A stretch of 64,000 nucleotides of DNA from Chryseobacterium piscicola (GCF_900156685.1 NZ_FTOJ01000010.1:46893-110892), one strand, 5' to 3'. Counted from the stretch's first letter, positions 16,193 through 25,128 are shown. A program made the numbers and translations. The notes: a model not told the origin generated them from the letters alone.

Positions 16193-16282
16193 AATTAAAT
16201 TTTTAGTGAACACCAATATAGTTATTTAGATATAATTATTAGAATAAATATTTTGAGTTTATTATTTTGTAATTTCGTATTT

Positions 16283-16477
16283 ATGAAAGAAGAATTAACA
16301 ACTAAAATGCATTCTGAGTTTTCAGTTTCAGTAAATACCGACATTAAACATAAGTGTTTTTGTGCTTTAAAAGATATGCAGATGTTTTCCTATTCTCTGG
16401 AATATGTTTGCAATATTTATAAAATCTCTAAATATGATATTGAAAAATATTCTTCGGAGTTTAATAAAACAGTTTAA
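16283..16477 (+). CDS. Small hypothetical protein
   Basis: 64 residues from the ATG at 16283 (MKEELTTKMHSEFSVSVNTD). The segments HKCFCALKDMQMFSYSLEYV and CNIYKISKYDIEKYSSEFNK suggest a small helical domain with a possible HTH (LEYVCNIYKISKYDIEKY). It is divergent from the preceding leftward gene with a 90-bp AT-rich gap that may hold both promoters. Confidence 0.45.
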   Translation: MKEELTTKMHSEFSVSVNTDIKHKCFCALKDMQMFSYSLEYVCNIYKISKYDIEKYSSEFNKTV

Positions 16478-16581
16478 AAGCATTCTTTAATATTTTTTAT
16501 AAAGATTACTGCTAAAACATATTCACCAAACCTTATTAATCGAATTTACATCTAAAATCAGAACCTTCTTAATATTTTGTG

Positions 16582-17010
16582 ATGAACTTAAATGAATACT
16601 TTTCAGAACGAACAACCGTAGATATAGCTGTTGTAAAATTAAATAATCAAAAAATCACTAAATCAATTTTAAAACAAATAAATATTTCTAATTACATTGA
16701 TCACGAATTGGATCTTGATGGAAAAAAAATTTTAGGTTTGATAAAAGATAATAATACAGAATGGATTATTTACACATTCAAAAATAAATTATTTAAGCAA
16801 ACGACTGATTTTATAATTGAAGTTGATAATATCTTATTAAGCCAAAATACAATTGCTGATATTGCTAATTTTATTTATGGATTAGATAATTATAATCCTA
16901 AACAAAAAATCAATACGATTTCTCAAGAAAAATTAGACGAATTTAAGCTCTTTAGGGTTAAAATTAAAGATTTTTATAATCTTCTACAGGACAGACAGAT
17001 TTTCATCTAA
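16582..17010 (+). CDS. Hypothetical protein at right end of the element
   Basis: 142 residues from the ATG at 16582; a GTG lies 3 bp upstream. The first half is beta-like (VDIAVVKLNNQKITKSILKQ, DGKKILGLIKDNNTEWIIYT) and the second helical (LSQNTIADIANFIYGLDNYN). No family is recognised. It is the last gene of the element, 100 bp inside the proposed right end, where Mu-like phages often carry host-benefit or modification genes. Confidence 0.5.
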   Translation: MNLNEYFSERTTVDIAVVKLNNQKITKSILKQINISNYIDHELDLDGKKILGLIKDNNTEWIIYTFKNKLFKQTTDFIIEVDNILLSQNTIADIANFIYGLDNYNPKQKINTISQEKLDEFKLFRVKIKDFYNLLQDRQIFI

Positions 17011-17030
17011 TGAAGGTTTTTAGCCAATTT

Positions 17031-17063
17031 AATGACCTTTTAAATTAGCTTTAAAAGGTTATT
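17031..17063 (+). terminator. Hairpin after the last element gene
   Basis: AATGACCTTTTAAA and TTTAAAAGGTTATT form a long AT-rich stem with a short loop. The U-tract is weak, so termination is likely but not certain. Confidence 0.55.
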
Positions 17064-17112
17064 AAATTTAAATGCGTGTGTTTTTTTTCTTTACATTCCG
17101 TTCTGCCTAATT

Positions 17113-17146
17113 TTGCGTTTTGATTTGTCGATTATAAATATCCTCA
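17113..17146 (-). repeat. Candidate right end of the Mu-like element
   Basis: Read on the minus strand, 17146 to 17113 starts TGAGGATATTTATAATCGAC and ends AAAACGCAA, resembling the left candidate at 4119-4149. It ends with CA on the plus strand, right before the poly-A that begins the E2 gene terminator. The match is partial and no target duplication is seen. Confidence 0.35.
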
Positions 17147-17150
17147 AAAA

Positions 17151-17184
17151 AAAAACCTTCGAAAAAAAAAATCGAAGGTTTTTT
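17151..17184 (-). terminator. Terminator of the E2 gene
   Basis: Arms AAAACCTTCGA and TCGAAGGTTTT with an A-rich loop, 39 bp beyond the E2 stop codon. A T-run follows on the minus strand. It marks resumed host DNA to the right of the element. Confidence 0.85.
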
Positions 17185-17222
17185 AAAGAAGGTATCGAGT
17201 AAATATCTCATTACCGATTATA

Positions 17223-18542
17223 TTATATCTCTGTGTTCAAATCCCAGTTTTGCAAATAATCATGAACATGTTTCAGCATCATTCCCCCTAGAGAGCCATC
17301 TACCACTCTATGATCGTAAGAGTGAGACATGAACATCAGCTGGCGGATTGCGATTACGTCGCCATCTTTAGTTTCAAGAACTGCAGGTTTTTTTACGATA
17401 GCTCCAATAGCCATAATTGCCACCTGTGGTTGCGGAATGATAGGCGTTCCCATTAAATTTCCGAAGCTTCCTACGTTAGAAATAGTGTAAGTTGCACCTT
17501 GAGTATCTTCTGGTCTTAATTTTTTGTTTCTTGCTCTGTAAGCTAAATCGTTGATTGCTTTTGCTAAGCCTGATAATGATAACTGATCAGCATTTTTGAT
17601 TACCGGAACAATAAGATTACCGTCTGGTAACGCAGTTGCCATACCTATGTTGATGTTTTTCTTTTTGATAATGTTGTCACCGTTAATAGAAACATTAATC
17701 ATTGGGAAATCCTGTATTGCTTTTACAATCGCTTTCACGAAAATTGGCATGAAAGTTAATTTTTCGCCTTCACGCTTTTCGAATATATCTTTATTCTTAG
17801 CTCTCCATTTTACAACATTAGTAACGTCTGTTTCAATGAAAGAAGTTACATGTGGAGCGATATGTTTTGCTTTTACCATGTTCTCAGCGATGATTTTTCT
17901 CATTCTGTCCATAGGAATGATTTCGTCACCTGCAGCTACAGAAATTGTAGCAGCTGGAGCTGAAGTTACAGCTGGTGGAATAGATATAGCTTGAACGGGA
18001 GCTGATTGTTGCTGAACTGGCTTTTGAGTCTGGTTTCCTCTATTGGCAACGTGCGATAAAATATCTTCTTTGGTAATTCTTCCTTCTAAACCGCTTCCTT
18101 TGATAGTTTGCAATTCAGTTTCAGAAATTTTTTCTTGTTGAGCGATTGATTTTACAAGAGGAGATAAATAAAGATCTCCCGAAAATTCTACATGAGAAGT
18201 AGCTGTAGGATTTAAAGGCTCTTCAATTGCTTTAATTGTGTCTGCATCTGGAGCCGAAGTTTCGGTTTTTACTTCTTCAGAAGTTGCAGTATCGCCTTCT
18301 CCTTCAATTTCTAAAATAGCAATAACTTCGCCTACTTTTGCAACTTCGTCTTTTTGTTTAAAGATTTTTACAATTTTCCCCGAAACTGGTGTCGGAACGT
18401 CTGAATCTACCTTGTCTGTTGCAATTTCTACTACCGAATCATCTTCTTTTACAACATCTCCTTCATTGAATAACCAAGTGATCACTGTAGCTTCCATCAC
18501 GCCTTCACCCATCGAAGGAAGCAATAATTTATATTCTGCCAT
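17223..18542 (-). CDS. Dihydrolipoamide acyltransferase, E2 of a 2-oxo acid dehydrogenase
   Basis: 439 residues in three parts. The lipoyl domain (1-78) has the lipoylated lysine in EIATDKVDSDVPTPVSG. A peripheral-subunit-binding domain lies at about 125-165 (YLSPLVKSIAQQEKISETEL, GLEGRITKEDIL). The catalytic CAT domain ends with the active-site SHSYDHRVVDGSLGG. Only one lipoyl domain is present, and the sequence style resembles the branched-chain or generic E2 of Bacteroidota rather than a multi-lipoyl pyruvate E2; substrate is not certain. E1 and E3 genes are not adjacent, so this E2 is encoded alone. Confidence 0.9.
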   Translation of the reverse strand: MAEYKLLLPSMGEGVMEATVITWLFNEGDVVKEDDSVVEIATDKVDSDVPTPVSGKIVKIFKQKDEVAKVGEVIAILEIEGEGDTATSEEVKTETSAPDADTIKAIEEPLNPTATSHVEFSGDLYLSPLVKSIAQQEKISETELQTIKGSGLEGRITKEDILSHVANRGNQTQKPVQQQSAPVQAISIPPAVTSAPAATISVAAGDEIIPMDRMRKIIAENMVKAKHIAPHVTSFIETDVTNVVKWRAKNKDIFEKREGEKLTFMPIFVKAIVKAIQDFPMINVSINGDNIIKKKNINIGMATALPDGNLIVPVIKNADQLSLSGLAKAINDLAYRARNKKLRPEDTQGATYTISNVGSFGNLMGTPIIPQPQVAIMAIGAIVKKPAVLETKDGDVIAIRQLMFMSHSYDHRVVDGSLGGMMLKHVHDYLQNWDLNTEI

Positions 18543-18562
18543 TTTTAAATTTTAGATTTTGA

Positions 18563-18570
18563 CAAATATA
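18563..18570 (-). promoter_or_regulatory. -7 promoter element of the E2 gene
   Basis: On the minus strand TATATTTG matches TAnnTTTG, 21 bp before the E2 ATG. Confidence 0.6.
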
Positions 18571-18605
18571 TAAAAAAAATCGGTTTTTTTATGAAATGTA
18601 TAATT

Positions 18606-19433
18606 TTAAGAAAATTGTATGAATATTTTTTCGCCAACATTAAGGCCGAAAAGACTTTTGGCTCCGTTTTTTTTACTGCCTTTGTAGATCGTAAGTTCAA
18701 GTAAATCACTGTCATTAAAAATTGCAGCAGACTGCCCATGAAATTCGGTTTCGCGTTCCCAATCGGATACTACTTCTGTATGGGTAGAGTAGATTTTAGA
18801 AAGACTTAGATTTCTGAATTTTATGGTGAAGTTTTCTTGTCCGCGCACAATATTTTCAAAGTATTCTCTATTAATATTTGAGATTATATTTCCGAAATTA
18901 TCAATGTACGTTACTTCGCCTACCATTATTTTTTCAGATTCATTATAAACAGGTTTCGGAAACGAAAGTTGTTTTGCAGACTCAATCTTTCTGCCTATTA
19001 CCTCGGGAAGTCCACCATTGGCCAGATGTACTGCAACAGGTACAAAAACGTCGGTGGAGGTAAAGCTTACCACATCATCAAATCTATTGTTAAGTGTGAT
19101 TTCGTAGATAGATTCTGGTTTAATATCGAAGAAAATAAGACTTAGTAAACCATTGTCGGCTGCCAAAAAGTAAGAGCCGTCTGCTTTGTACAGAATATTT
19201 TTTCTTGATTTATGATAAAAACTGTCTACCGAAAGAATGTGAATGGTTCCTTTTGGAAAGTACTTGTAAGCATTTCTTACGATATAAGAAGTTTGAATAA
19301 GGTTATATGCTTGTATATCATGGGTGATGTCTATACTATTTACTTCCGGATTCAACGTAAGAATCTTTCCTTTCATCGCTGAAACCCTGTAATCTAATCG
19401 CCCGAAATCTGAGGTAAGTGTAATAATTGACAT
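18606..19433 (-). CDS. S-adenosyl-L-methionine hydroxide adenosyltransferase (DUF62)
   Basis: 275 residues starting MSIITLTSDFGRLDYRVSAM. The family signatures are present: TLTSDFG at the N-terminus, ITHDIQAYNLIQTSYIV, HILSVDSFYH (the VDPGVG-equivalent), FLAADNGLLSL and YIDNFGNIISNI. The enzyme cleaves SAM with hydroxide to adenosine and methionine and belongs with SAM-dependent chlorinase and fluorinase. The expected NGL and DNFGN motifs are intact. It lies alone, divergent from phoH. Confidence 0.92.
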   Translation of the reverse strand: MSIITLTSDFGRLDYRVSAMKGKILTLNPEVNSIDITHDIQAYNLIQTSYIVRNAYKYFPKGTIHILSVDSFYHKSRKNILYKADGSYFLAADNGLLSLIFFDIKPESIYEITLNNRFDDVVSFTSTDVFVPVAVHLANGGLPEVIGRKIESAKQLSFPKPVYNESEKIMVGEVTYIDNFGNIISNINREYFENIVRGQENFTIKFRNLSLSKIYSTHTEVVSDWERETEFHGQSAAIFNDSDLLELTIYKGSKKNGAKSLFGLNVGEKIFIQFS

Positions 19434-19453
19434 GAATGAATCTGATAGAATTG

Positions 19454-19461
19454 CAAATTTA
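19454..19461 (-). promoter_or_regulatory. -7 promoter element of the adenosyltransferase gene
   Basis: TAAATTTG on the minus strand, 21 bp before the ATG, in the divergent region shared with phoH. Confidence 0.55.
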
Positions 19462-19559
19462 TCTAAAATAAAAAGAAAGAAACCGCAATTGTTGATAACA
19501 ATTTAATTTAAAATTGGAAAAAAACTTTTAAATTTAAATTCTAATATAAAAATATTTGC

Positions 19560-20516
19560 ATGTTTGAATTAACGTATGATCTGGAAGGTATTGATGCAAA
19601 AAACTTTTACGGAGTTAATAACCAATATTTCAATTTGATAAAATCAAGCTTCCCAACACTTAAAATTACTGGGCGTGATCACTTTATCTTCGCGATGGGA
19701 AATCAGGAAGCCTTAGATATATTTAAACAAAAGCTAGATAATATAGTTTCGTTTATCTCTAAAAACAATTTTATAAGCCTGAAAGACGTAGAGAATTTTC
19801 TTAATTTGAAAGATGAAAATGAAAAGCACTTGGTGTTTGATCAAGATATTATCGTTAAAGGCGTCAACGGAAAAGTTATAAAAGCAAAAACCACGAATCT
19901 TAAAAGACTGGTAAAAGAGACCGAGAAAAAAGATATGGTTTTTGCCATAGGACCTGCGGGAACTGGGAAGACCTACACTAGTGTTGCTTTGGCTGCAAGA
20001 GCTTTGAGAGATAAAGAAGTGAAGAGAATTGTTTTAACAAGACCAGCTGTGGAAGCAGGAGAAAGTTTAGGTTTTTTACCCGGAGATCTTAAAGAAAAAC
20101 TCGATCCTTATCTGCAGCCTTTGTATGATGCACTTCGAGATATGATTCCTCACGAGAAACTGGAGGGTTTTATGGAAAAAAAAGTAATTGAGGTTGCTCC
20201 ACTGGCTTTTATGAGAGGTAGAACCCTAGATGATGCATTTGTAATTTTGGATGAGGCTCAGAATACAACGCACGCCCAAATGAAAATGTTTTTAACGAGA
20301 ATGGGAATGAACGCTAAATTTATCATTACAGGAGATCCTACACAGATTGATCTTCCGCCAAGACAGCAATCTGGTTTAAAAGAAGCTATGAGAATATTAA
20401 AAGATGTAAAAGAAATTGGCTTTGTTTATCTTACAGAAGAAGATGTTGTAAGACACCCAGTAGTGAAAAAAATTATTTTGGCTTATAACGAAGAAGATAA
20501 ACGAAGTAGAGATTAA
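19560..20516 (+). CDS. phoH: PhoH-family ATPase
   Basis: 318 residues. An N-terminal KH-like part ([20 protein letters not shown]) precedes the P-loop domain. Walker A is [13 protein letters not shown] near residue 133; [20 protein letters not shown] follows; Walker B is [20 protein letters not shown] near 230; and [12 protein letters not shown] completes the PhoH signature. The family is linked to RNA metabolism and stress and often sits near ybeY. Length and motif order are normal. Confidence 0.95.
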   Translation: MFELTYDLEGIDAKNFYGVNNQYFNLIKSSFPTLKITGRDHFIFAMGNQEALDIFKQKLDNIVSFISKNNFISLKDVENFLNLKDENEKHLVFDQDIIVKGVNGKVIKAKTTNLKRLVKETEKKDMVFAIGPAGTGKTYTSVALAARALRDKEVKRIVLTRPAVEAGESLGFLPGDLKEKLDPYLQPLYDALRDMIPHEKLEGFMEKKVIEVAPLAFMRGRTLDDAFVILDEAQNTTHAQMKMFLTRMGMNAKFIITGDPTQIDLPPRQQSGLKEAMRILKDVKEIGFVYLTEEDVVRHPVVKKIILAYNEEDKRSRD

Positions 20517-20690
20517 TACAGATGAAAAAAATATTTTAAAATTCAATGAATTGAGATATATCCAGAATCTTACTTTTTTTTCTGATTTTTTTAATTTCTA
20601 ATTTACAGATGAAATTGTATTGGTTTCAGTAAAAGTTGAGTAAGCAATTTAATTCTACCTATTTTATATTAAAGTTTTTTATACAATACA

Positions 20691-20718
20691 GCAGGGCATT
20701 TTTGCTCTGCTTTTTTTG
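20691..20718 (+). terminator. Hairpin terminator before the first barrel gene
   Basis: GCAGGGCA and TGCTCTGC with a TTTT loop, followed by seven T. It lies 175 bp after phoH and ends either phoH or an unannotated short transcript. Confidence 0.75.
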
Positions 20719-20777
20719 TGCGGCACCGCTTTTGTAGTGTGGTAGGCATTATAAAATAATTATTAAACTAAAAAGAA

Positions 20778-21284
20778 ATGAAAAAGGTAGTATTGCTGGG
20801 ATTTTTTGCATTGTTGGGGAATTTTGCTCAGGCGCAAGAAGGTTTTAAGTTGGGAGGTCATATTGGTGCTCCTGTGGGAGATGCTTCAGAAATTGCAGCT
20901 TTTACATTGGGATTTGATGCAGCATATATGTGGAATATAACAAAAGGTCTTGATGTGGGGCTTACTTCTGGGTATTCTCATTTTTTTGGAAAAGACAGAT
21001 GGGAGGATTTTGGATTTATCCCTTTGGCGGCATCCGGAAAGTACAGATTCAATGGTCTTCCACTCTTTGTAGGTCTTGATTTGGGAGGTGCTATTTCTAC
21101 TAAAGATGGTATTAATAGTGGTATTTATGTTTATCCCAAAGTAGGCTTTCAGTTGCCAAAAGCAGAATTGTATTTGGGGTACCAAAATGTAGGAAGCGAA
21201 AGAGGTGACTGGGAAAGAAGAGACAGAAGAATAGATTCAAATTTTGGAGCCATTAATCTTGGAGTCAATTTTTTTATTAAGTAA
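20778..21284 (+). CDS. Small outer-membrane beta-barrel protein
   Basis: 168 residues with a signal peptide (MKKVVLLGFFALLGNFAQAQ, cut after AQA). Alternating beta strands follow: FKLGGHIGAPVGD, FTLGFDAAYMWN, LDVGLTSGYSHFF, SGKYRFNGLPLFVGLDLGG, YVYPKVGFQLPKAELYLGYQ, and a terminal AINLGVNFFIK ending in aromatic-rich strands. This is the size of an 8-strand barrel of the OmpW/OprF N-domain type. Function unknown; location in the outer membrane is predicted. Confidence 0.8.
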   Translation: MKKVVLLGFFALLGNFAQAQEGFKLGGHIGAPVGDASEIAAFTLGFDAAYMWNITKGLDVGLTSGYSHFFGKDRWEDFGFIPLAASGKYRFNGLPLFVGLDLGGAISTKDGINSGIYVYPKVGFQLPKAELYLGYQNVGSERGDWERRDRRIDSNFGAINLGVNFFIK

Positions 21285-21459
21285 AATTGATAATAAATCA
21301 AAGATAGTTTTTTTCCGGTTGCAAAATCGGAATTTTTTTTTGAAATACTTGCTGATAATTAGTTTAAGTCATCTCAGTGCGATTTTTTGTTGTAAAAACT
21401 CAATATTCATGCGTGACATCAATCATGTTAACAAATTTTAATATTGGAAAATGTCATTA

Positions 21460-21467
21460 TAAATTTG
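21460..21467 (+). promoter_or_regulatory. -7 promoter element of the second barrel gene
   Basis: TAAATTTG lies 28 bp before the ATG at 21496, and TTGG occurs about 16 bp upstream of it. Confidence 0.55.
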
Positions 21468-21495
21468 CCCTCAAGAAAGTATAAAATTATTCAAA

Positions 21496-22161
21496 ATGAA
21501 AAAATTATTAATGGCTAGTGCTATCGCACTTTTCGGATTAGGAAATGCTCAAACTACTCCAGCTCCTATCGCTAAAGGAACTGTTTATTTGTCTGGATCT
21601 GTTGGGTATTCTCAAGTAGAAAGCAACAACGGAAACGACAAATTAGAGTCTTTCAATATTCTTCCAACAGCAGGATTCTTTGTTGCTGATAACTTCGCAA
21701 TCGGTTTAGGTGCAGGTTTTGCAACAACTAAAGAAACTCAAATCACTACATCATTAACTACTGTTAAAACGGATGAATTTAAAACTCCAGCTTTGGTAAT
21801 CGAGCCTTTCGCAAGAAAATACTGGACTTTATCTGACAAATTATATTTCTTCGGTCAATTAGCTGTACCAATGCAGTTTGGCAAAATCGAAAATGAGTCT
21901 ACTTCTGTTACTACAATTGGAAGCACTACTTCTACAACTTCTACTTCTTCTGAGGCTAAATATACTTCAGTAGGTGTAACTGTAAAACCAGGTTTAGATT
22001 ATTTCTTAAACAAAAACTGGACTATTGAAGCTACAATCGGAGAATTTGGTTACAACAACTTCAAACCAAAAGGTGGTGTTGCTACAAACAACTATAACTT
22101 CGGTCTTGATTTAACTGCTGTAACAATCGGTGTTAAATATGTATTCGGTCAGGCTAAATAA
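21496..22161 (+). CDS. Outer-membrane beta-barrel protein
   Basis: 221 residues with signal peptide MKKLLMASAIALFGLGNAQT. The barrel strands are clear (GTVYLSGSVGYSQVE, NILPTAGFFVADNFAIGLGA, KYTSVGVTVKPGLDYFLNKN) and the C-terminus is ITGVKYVFGQAK-like, rich in F/Y. A long Ser/Thr loop (STSVTTIGSTTSTTSTSSEA) probably faces the cell exterior. Codon usage is rich in preferred codons, hinting at high expression. It is followed by a strong terminator. Confidence 0.85.
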   Translation: MKKLLMASAIALFGLGNAQTTPAPIAKGTVYLSGSVGYSQVESNNGNDKLESFNILPTAGFFVADNFAIGLGAGFATTKETQITTSLTTVKTDEFKTPALVIEPFARKYWTLSDKLYFFGQLAVPMQFGKIENESTSVTTIGSTTSTTSTSSEAKYTSVGVTVKPGLDYFLNKNWTIEATIGEFGYNNFKPKGGVATNNYNFGLDLTAVTIGVKYVFGQAK

Positions 22162-22185
22162 TTAGCAAACCATTTATAAATTATA

Positions 22186-22215
22186 AATCCTGAGATTTTT
22201 CTCAGGATTTTTTTT
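22186..22215 (+). terminator. Terminator of the second barrel gene
   Basis: AATCCTGAG and CTCAGGATT with an ATTTTT loop, followed by T8. Confidence 0.9.
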
Positions 22216-22478
22216 GACTAAAAAATGCAAAACTGAAATCGAATTTTTAAGAGTTAAATTTGAATATCCCAACTATTTCAAAATCTGAAAAATGTCTCTA
22301 GTCTTGGTTAATTAATAGAATCGGTGATTATGGAACACTCAATTTTCTATAATAACCCATGTTTGTTAGTAAAAGAAAAACAAATTAAAGGTTTTTGAAC
22401 AGCTGTAGCTTGCCGAACTGAGAAAGTAATCAATACCTTTGTGATGGTCATGTGCGCGCCAATTATTGGTATGTGCTG
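22216..22478. other. Gene-free border of the accessory island
   Basis: No open frame or clear hairpin is present. The stretch contains a GC-richer patch (GTGCGCGCCAATTATTGG near 22451) just before the first GNAT stop codon. It may mark the junction where the accessory genes were acquired. Confidence 0.35.
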
Positions 22479-22925
22479 TTATCGGATTCGGGCTTTTTTC
22501 CAATCATCATAAGTCATTTCGAATTTAATTTCTTTTATTCCGTGCTTGCCAACTTCTGTCCAGCCGGCTTTTTTATAAAATTGTTCAGCTCTGGTATTAA
22601 AAGCTGTCCCCAACCAAACCTTATCTTTGGTCTTCGTAAAATACCAGTCCAACATGGTCTTGTGTAATGCTTGTCCAATTCCCTTTCTTTCAAATTTAGG
22701 GTCTAAAAACAAAGCCCAAATGTTATTTTCTTTTAGGTCAACAATTGCAAAGCCTACAATTTGTTTGTCAATTTCACAGACCCAGCCCTTTCCTCTTATT
22801 GTAATAAATTCCTCACAATCTTCGTCTGTCACCAAGTTTGGATTAGACAAAGTGTTTTCCGTAACCGCATTTCGTACAATTTGAATTTGTTTTATGTCTT
22901 CAATTTTTGCTTCTCTAATCATCAT
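22479..22925 (-). CDS. GNAT-family N-acetyltransferase
   Basis: 148 residues (MMIREAKIEDIKQIQIVRNA). The acetyl-CoA-binding motif A reads LFLDPKFERKGIGQALHKTM, with R-K-G-I-G-Q-A matching R/Q-x-x-G-x-G/A. Motif B has FYKKAGWTEVGK. It acetylates an unknown amine substrate. It is the first of several single leftward genes in this island, with a decayed repeat upstream. Confidence 0.85.
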   Translation of the reverse strand: MMIREAKIEDIKQIQIVRNAVTENTLSNPNLVTDEDCEEFITIRGKGWVCEIDKQIVGFAIVDLKENNIWALFLDPKFERKGIGQALHKTMLDWYFTKTKDKVWLGTAFNTRAEQFYKKAGWTEVGKHGIKEIKFEMTYDDWKKARIR

Positions 22926-23317
22926 CTATTTCAATATTTGTTTTCTGTAATTGTTTTCTATAAATTGTTAACAGCTTGTTGTAGTTGTGTCTTTGCTCTT
23001 TAAATGATCAACAAACTCGATGTGTTTATTGTTTATAGCGTTTTCCCTCGTTTAAAAAAACAAAAAATCGGCTGTCCCATATTGGATATATTGATTTTAA
23101 AATTGTTGACATCCAAGAATATATAAAGTTTATTAAGATAAATAAGTTCTCTAAATTTTTTAGTTTGCAAATTTTTGAAATAGTTCAAAAAGTGAGGGTA
23201 GGAGAGGAGATGATTTTCTCTATTTGTGTCGAAATCATTTGCAGTTTTAGTGAAAATTTCAATAATTTATTTGTTTTTTTTTTCGGTTATTTTCATTGAA
23301 TGAGTTTTGTTTGGAAA
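22926..23317. other. Gene-free stretch upstream of the first GNAT gene
   Basis: AT-rich DNA without a supported gene. A short stretch near 23061 (AAAATCGGCTGTCCCATATT) looks like old mobile-element debris, but no transposase frame can be read. Confidence 0.3.
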
Positions 23318-23672
23318 GCACATCGGATATGAAAAAACTTCTGTTTATTATAATCAAAAATAAGTAAATTAATTTGAAAATACGGGAAGAAATCAATCTT
23401 TGTAATAAAGTTGTATATCATTTTTATCGTGCGCAATCATTTGTTTTTCAATAATTTAAAGATGCTCTTTCTGAAACTAATTCAGTTCGTTTTAAAAATA
23501 TTTTTTAAGAAAAACAACTGGCGTTAACTGAAAAATGAGCAACAACAGACTTTACTAATTCCTTTTTGTTTTTTAATAAAGTCCGTGATTATTATTTCAT
23601 CTGACTTTGGAACACACAAGTTTTCTTGTCTTTCAGACAAAACGAAAGCTTGGTTTTTAGCGACTTGTTGTG
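23318..23672 (+). repeat. Decayed IS1182-like repeat copy 1
   Basis: It contains a version of the island repeat: an upstream block with CTTCTGTTTATTATAATCAA, then a badly decayed transposase start. In one frame GATGCTCTTTCTGAAACTAA codes DALSETN, followed by SVRF, matching EDS.SEDNPVRF of the other copies. The right edge, CAGACAAAACGAAAGCTTGG, lies at about 23635-23655, next to the GNAT gene's 3' end. It is the most diverged copy. Confidence 0.55.
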
Positions 23673-23735
23673 GAGTTCAGTTCTACATTGTTTTGCAGGC
23701 TGTACAAAAAAAGTTTGAATGTTTTATTCAAATGA

Positions 23736-24251
23736 CTATTCTACTTTTATTTGAAATAAACTTACGGTCGCCTTGTCGTAATGGGCAGGAAGTCCTTCGG
23801 TATTTTTAAGTTTCAATAAACCCAAAAAGTCAAAACCACATCTAGTGTAATAATTAATTAGACCTAAATTATAACCTACTGTGTCCATTCTAATGTATTG
23901 TTTTTGTTTTTCAATGGCATAAATTTTTGCCCATTCTACAATTTTGCCCACTAAATTTTGTCCGCGAAAATCAGGATTGGTTGCAATGCGGTGAATATAA
24001 ACTGATGGGTCTTCATTTTTCTCTTCCCAAATTTGGGGATCATCAAAAGTTATCGCCCACACACAAGCAATTTTACCGTCTGCAATTATTTTCCATTGTC
24101 TGTTTTCTGAAATTTCAGTTTCTATAAGTTTTCTATCAAATTCTGGCCAATGGTTGGTAAATCTTGTCTTCTGAAAATCGGTAGCGATTTTGTATAAACG
24201 GAAAATTTCGTCGGTATCGTTACTGTTGCTATTTTGTATTTGAAAGTTCAT
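23736..24251 (-). CDS. GNAT-family N-acetyltransferase
   Basis: 171 residues (MNFQIQNSNSNDTDEIFRLY). Motif A is HRIATNPDFRGQNLVGKIVE, and motif B includes YYTRCGFDFLGLLKL. The substrate is unknown. The gene ends about 75 bp from the right edge of a decayed repeat and lies 53 bp downstream of the MBL-fold gene in the same direction, so they may be co-transcribed. Confidence 0.85.
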   Translation of the reverse strand: MNFQIQNSNSNDTDEIFRLYKIATDFQKTRFTNHWPEFDRKLIETEISENRQWKIIADGKIACVWAITFDDPQIWEEKNEDPSVYIHRIATNPDFRGQNLVGKIVEWAKIYAIEKQKQYIRMDTVGYNLGLINYYTRCGFDFLGLLKLKNTEGLPAHYDKATVSLFQIKVE

Positions 24252-24304
24252 TTTTGATTTCTATGTTTATTTTTATTTAGTGCTTCAAATAGATTTTAGC
24301 TTCT

Positions 24305-25072
24305 TTAATACACTCTAATCTCTCCATCATTTGGAATAAAAATCTTGTCAGAAAGTCCAATTTTTGAAACTTCTTCTTCTAATTGCTTTCTCGTTGTTGG
24401 ACAATGATTTACAGCTTCTAAGTGATTTGCGATAACTTTGTTTGGTGCGTTTTTTACGAATTTTAATATGTCATCCATTCGCATTAATAAAGGTTGAAAA
24501 ATATCTAATTGCGCAGTTCCACAAGCGACTACTGAAATTTCAGGTTTCAATTGTGTCAAAACTTTGTGAACATCATCTGTATAAATGGTATCCGCGCTTA
24601 AATAGATTGATTTTTCATTCGGTAATTCTACGTAAAAACCCATCACATTTCCCATTGGTTTGGCTACAAATCCGTATCCGTGAACTGCTGGAATTCCTTG
24701 AATTTTCCCACCTAAAAAAGGGCTTTCTTTCCAATATTCAACAGTTTGCGAAACGTTTAACCCTCTTTTTCTTAAGGTGGCTTCGTCTTTTATGCTACAA
24801 ATCACTGGAATTTGTTTAGAGCGAAGAAAATTTTCGGCTTCTTTGTCCAAATGGTCTGGATGTAAATGCGTTATTAAACAATGCGTCGTTTTTTCAACGA
24901 TTTTCATTCCGTTCTTTGGTAAATCTACGATAGGATTTCGTTGTGGTTTGAAACGGAAAAGCGTAAAAGTGGGTCCAGCTGTTCCTTTTTTTCCGAGCAT
25001 CGGATCTACTAAAATGACTTTATCTTCGGTTTCTATGACCAAAGTGGCGTTTCTCAAATGATGTATTTTCAT
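24305..25072 (-). CDS. MBL-fold hydrolase, UlaG-like
   Basis: The start is set at the ATG at 25070-25072 (MKIHHLRNATLVIETEDKVI, 255 residues). A longer frame to 25129 would begin upstream of the predicted transcription start. The metallo-beta-lactamase motif THLHPDHLD (near residue 77) and later HGYGFVAKP, LSADTIYTDDV and ANHLEAVNHCP give the metal ligands of the UlaG/L-ascorbate-6-P lactonase-like group. It is the first gene of a leftward pair with GNAT and is divergent from a second MBL gene. Confidence 0.85.
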   Translation of the reverse strand: MKIHHLRNATLVIETEDKVILVDPMLGKKGTAGPTFTLFRFKPQRNPIVDLPKNGMKIVEKTTHCLITHLHPDHLDKEAENFLRSKQIPVICSIKDEATLRKRGLNVSQTVEYWKESPFLGGKIQGIPAVHGYGFVAKPMGNVMGFYVELPNEKSIYLSADTIYTDDVHKVLTQLKPEISVVACGTAQLDIFQPLLMRMDDILKFVKNAPNKVIANHLEAVNHCPTTRKQLEEEVSKIGLSDKIFIPNDGEIRVY

Positions 25073-25098
25073 TGTTCCTAATTTTTTAATGATGAGTG

Positions 25099-25106
25099 CA
25101 AAGTTG
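25099..25106 (-). promoter_or_regulatory. Predicted -7 element, leftward MBL promoter
   Basis: CAACTTTG on the minus strand differs from TAnnTTTG at one base. Transcription would start near 25092-25094, placing the nearby FNR-type box about 42-43 bp upstream. Confidence 0.45.
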
Positions 25107-25128
25107 CCCAATGTAAAAATATTTTCCA

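Larger units (their letters stand above)
4119..17146 (+). mobile_element. Mu-like transposable element lacking head genes
   Basis: The region has the genetic layout of the left part of phage Mu: a leftward repressor, a divergent Ner-like gene, a MuA-type DDE transposase, a MuB-type AAA ATPase and a GemA-like protein, followed by a rightward train of small genes. The right part encodes a baseplate spike, a hub and a DUF6046-like tail protein. No portal, capsid, protease, large terminase, sheath, tube or tape-measure protein is recognisable, so at 13 kb it is far smaller than a complete phage (about 37 kb for Mu). The ends are proposed from a weak terminal inverted similarity (TGAG...AAAACGCAA). 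No 5-bp target duplication is visible, so the boundaries are uncertain by several hundred bases on the left. Confidence 0.75.
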
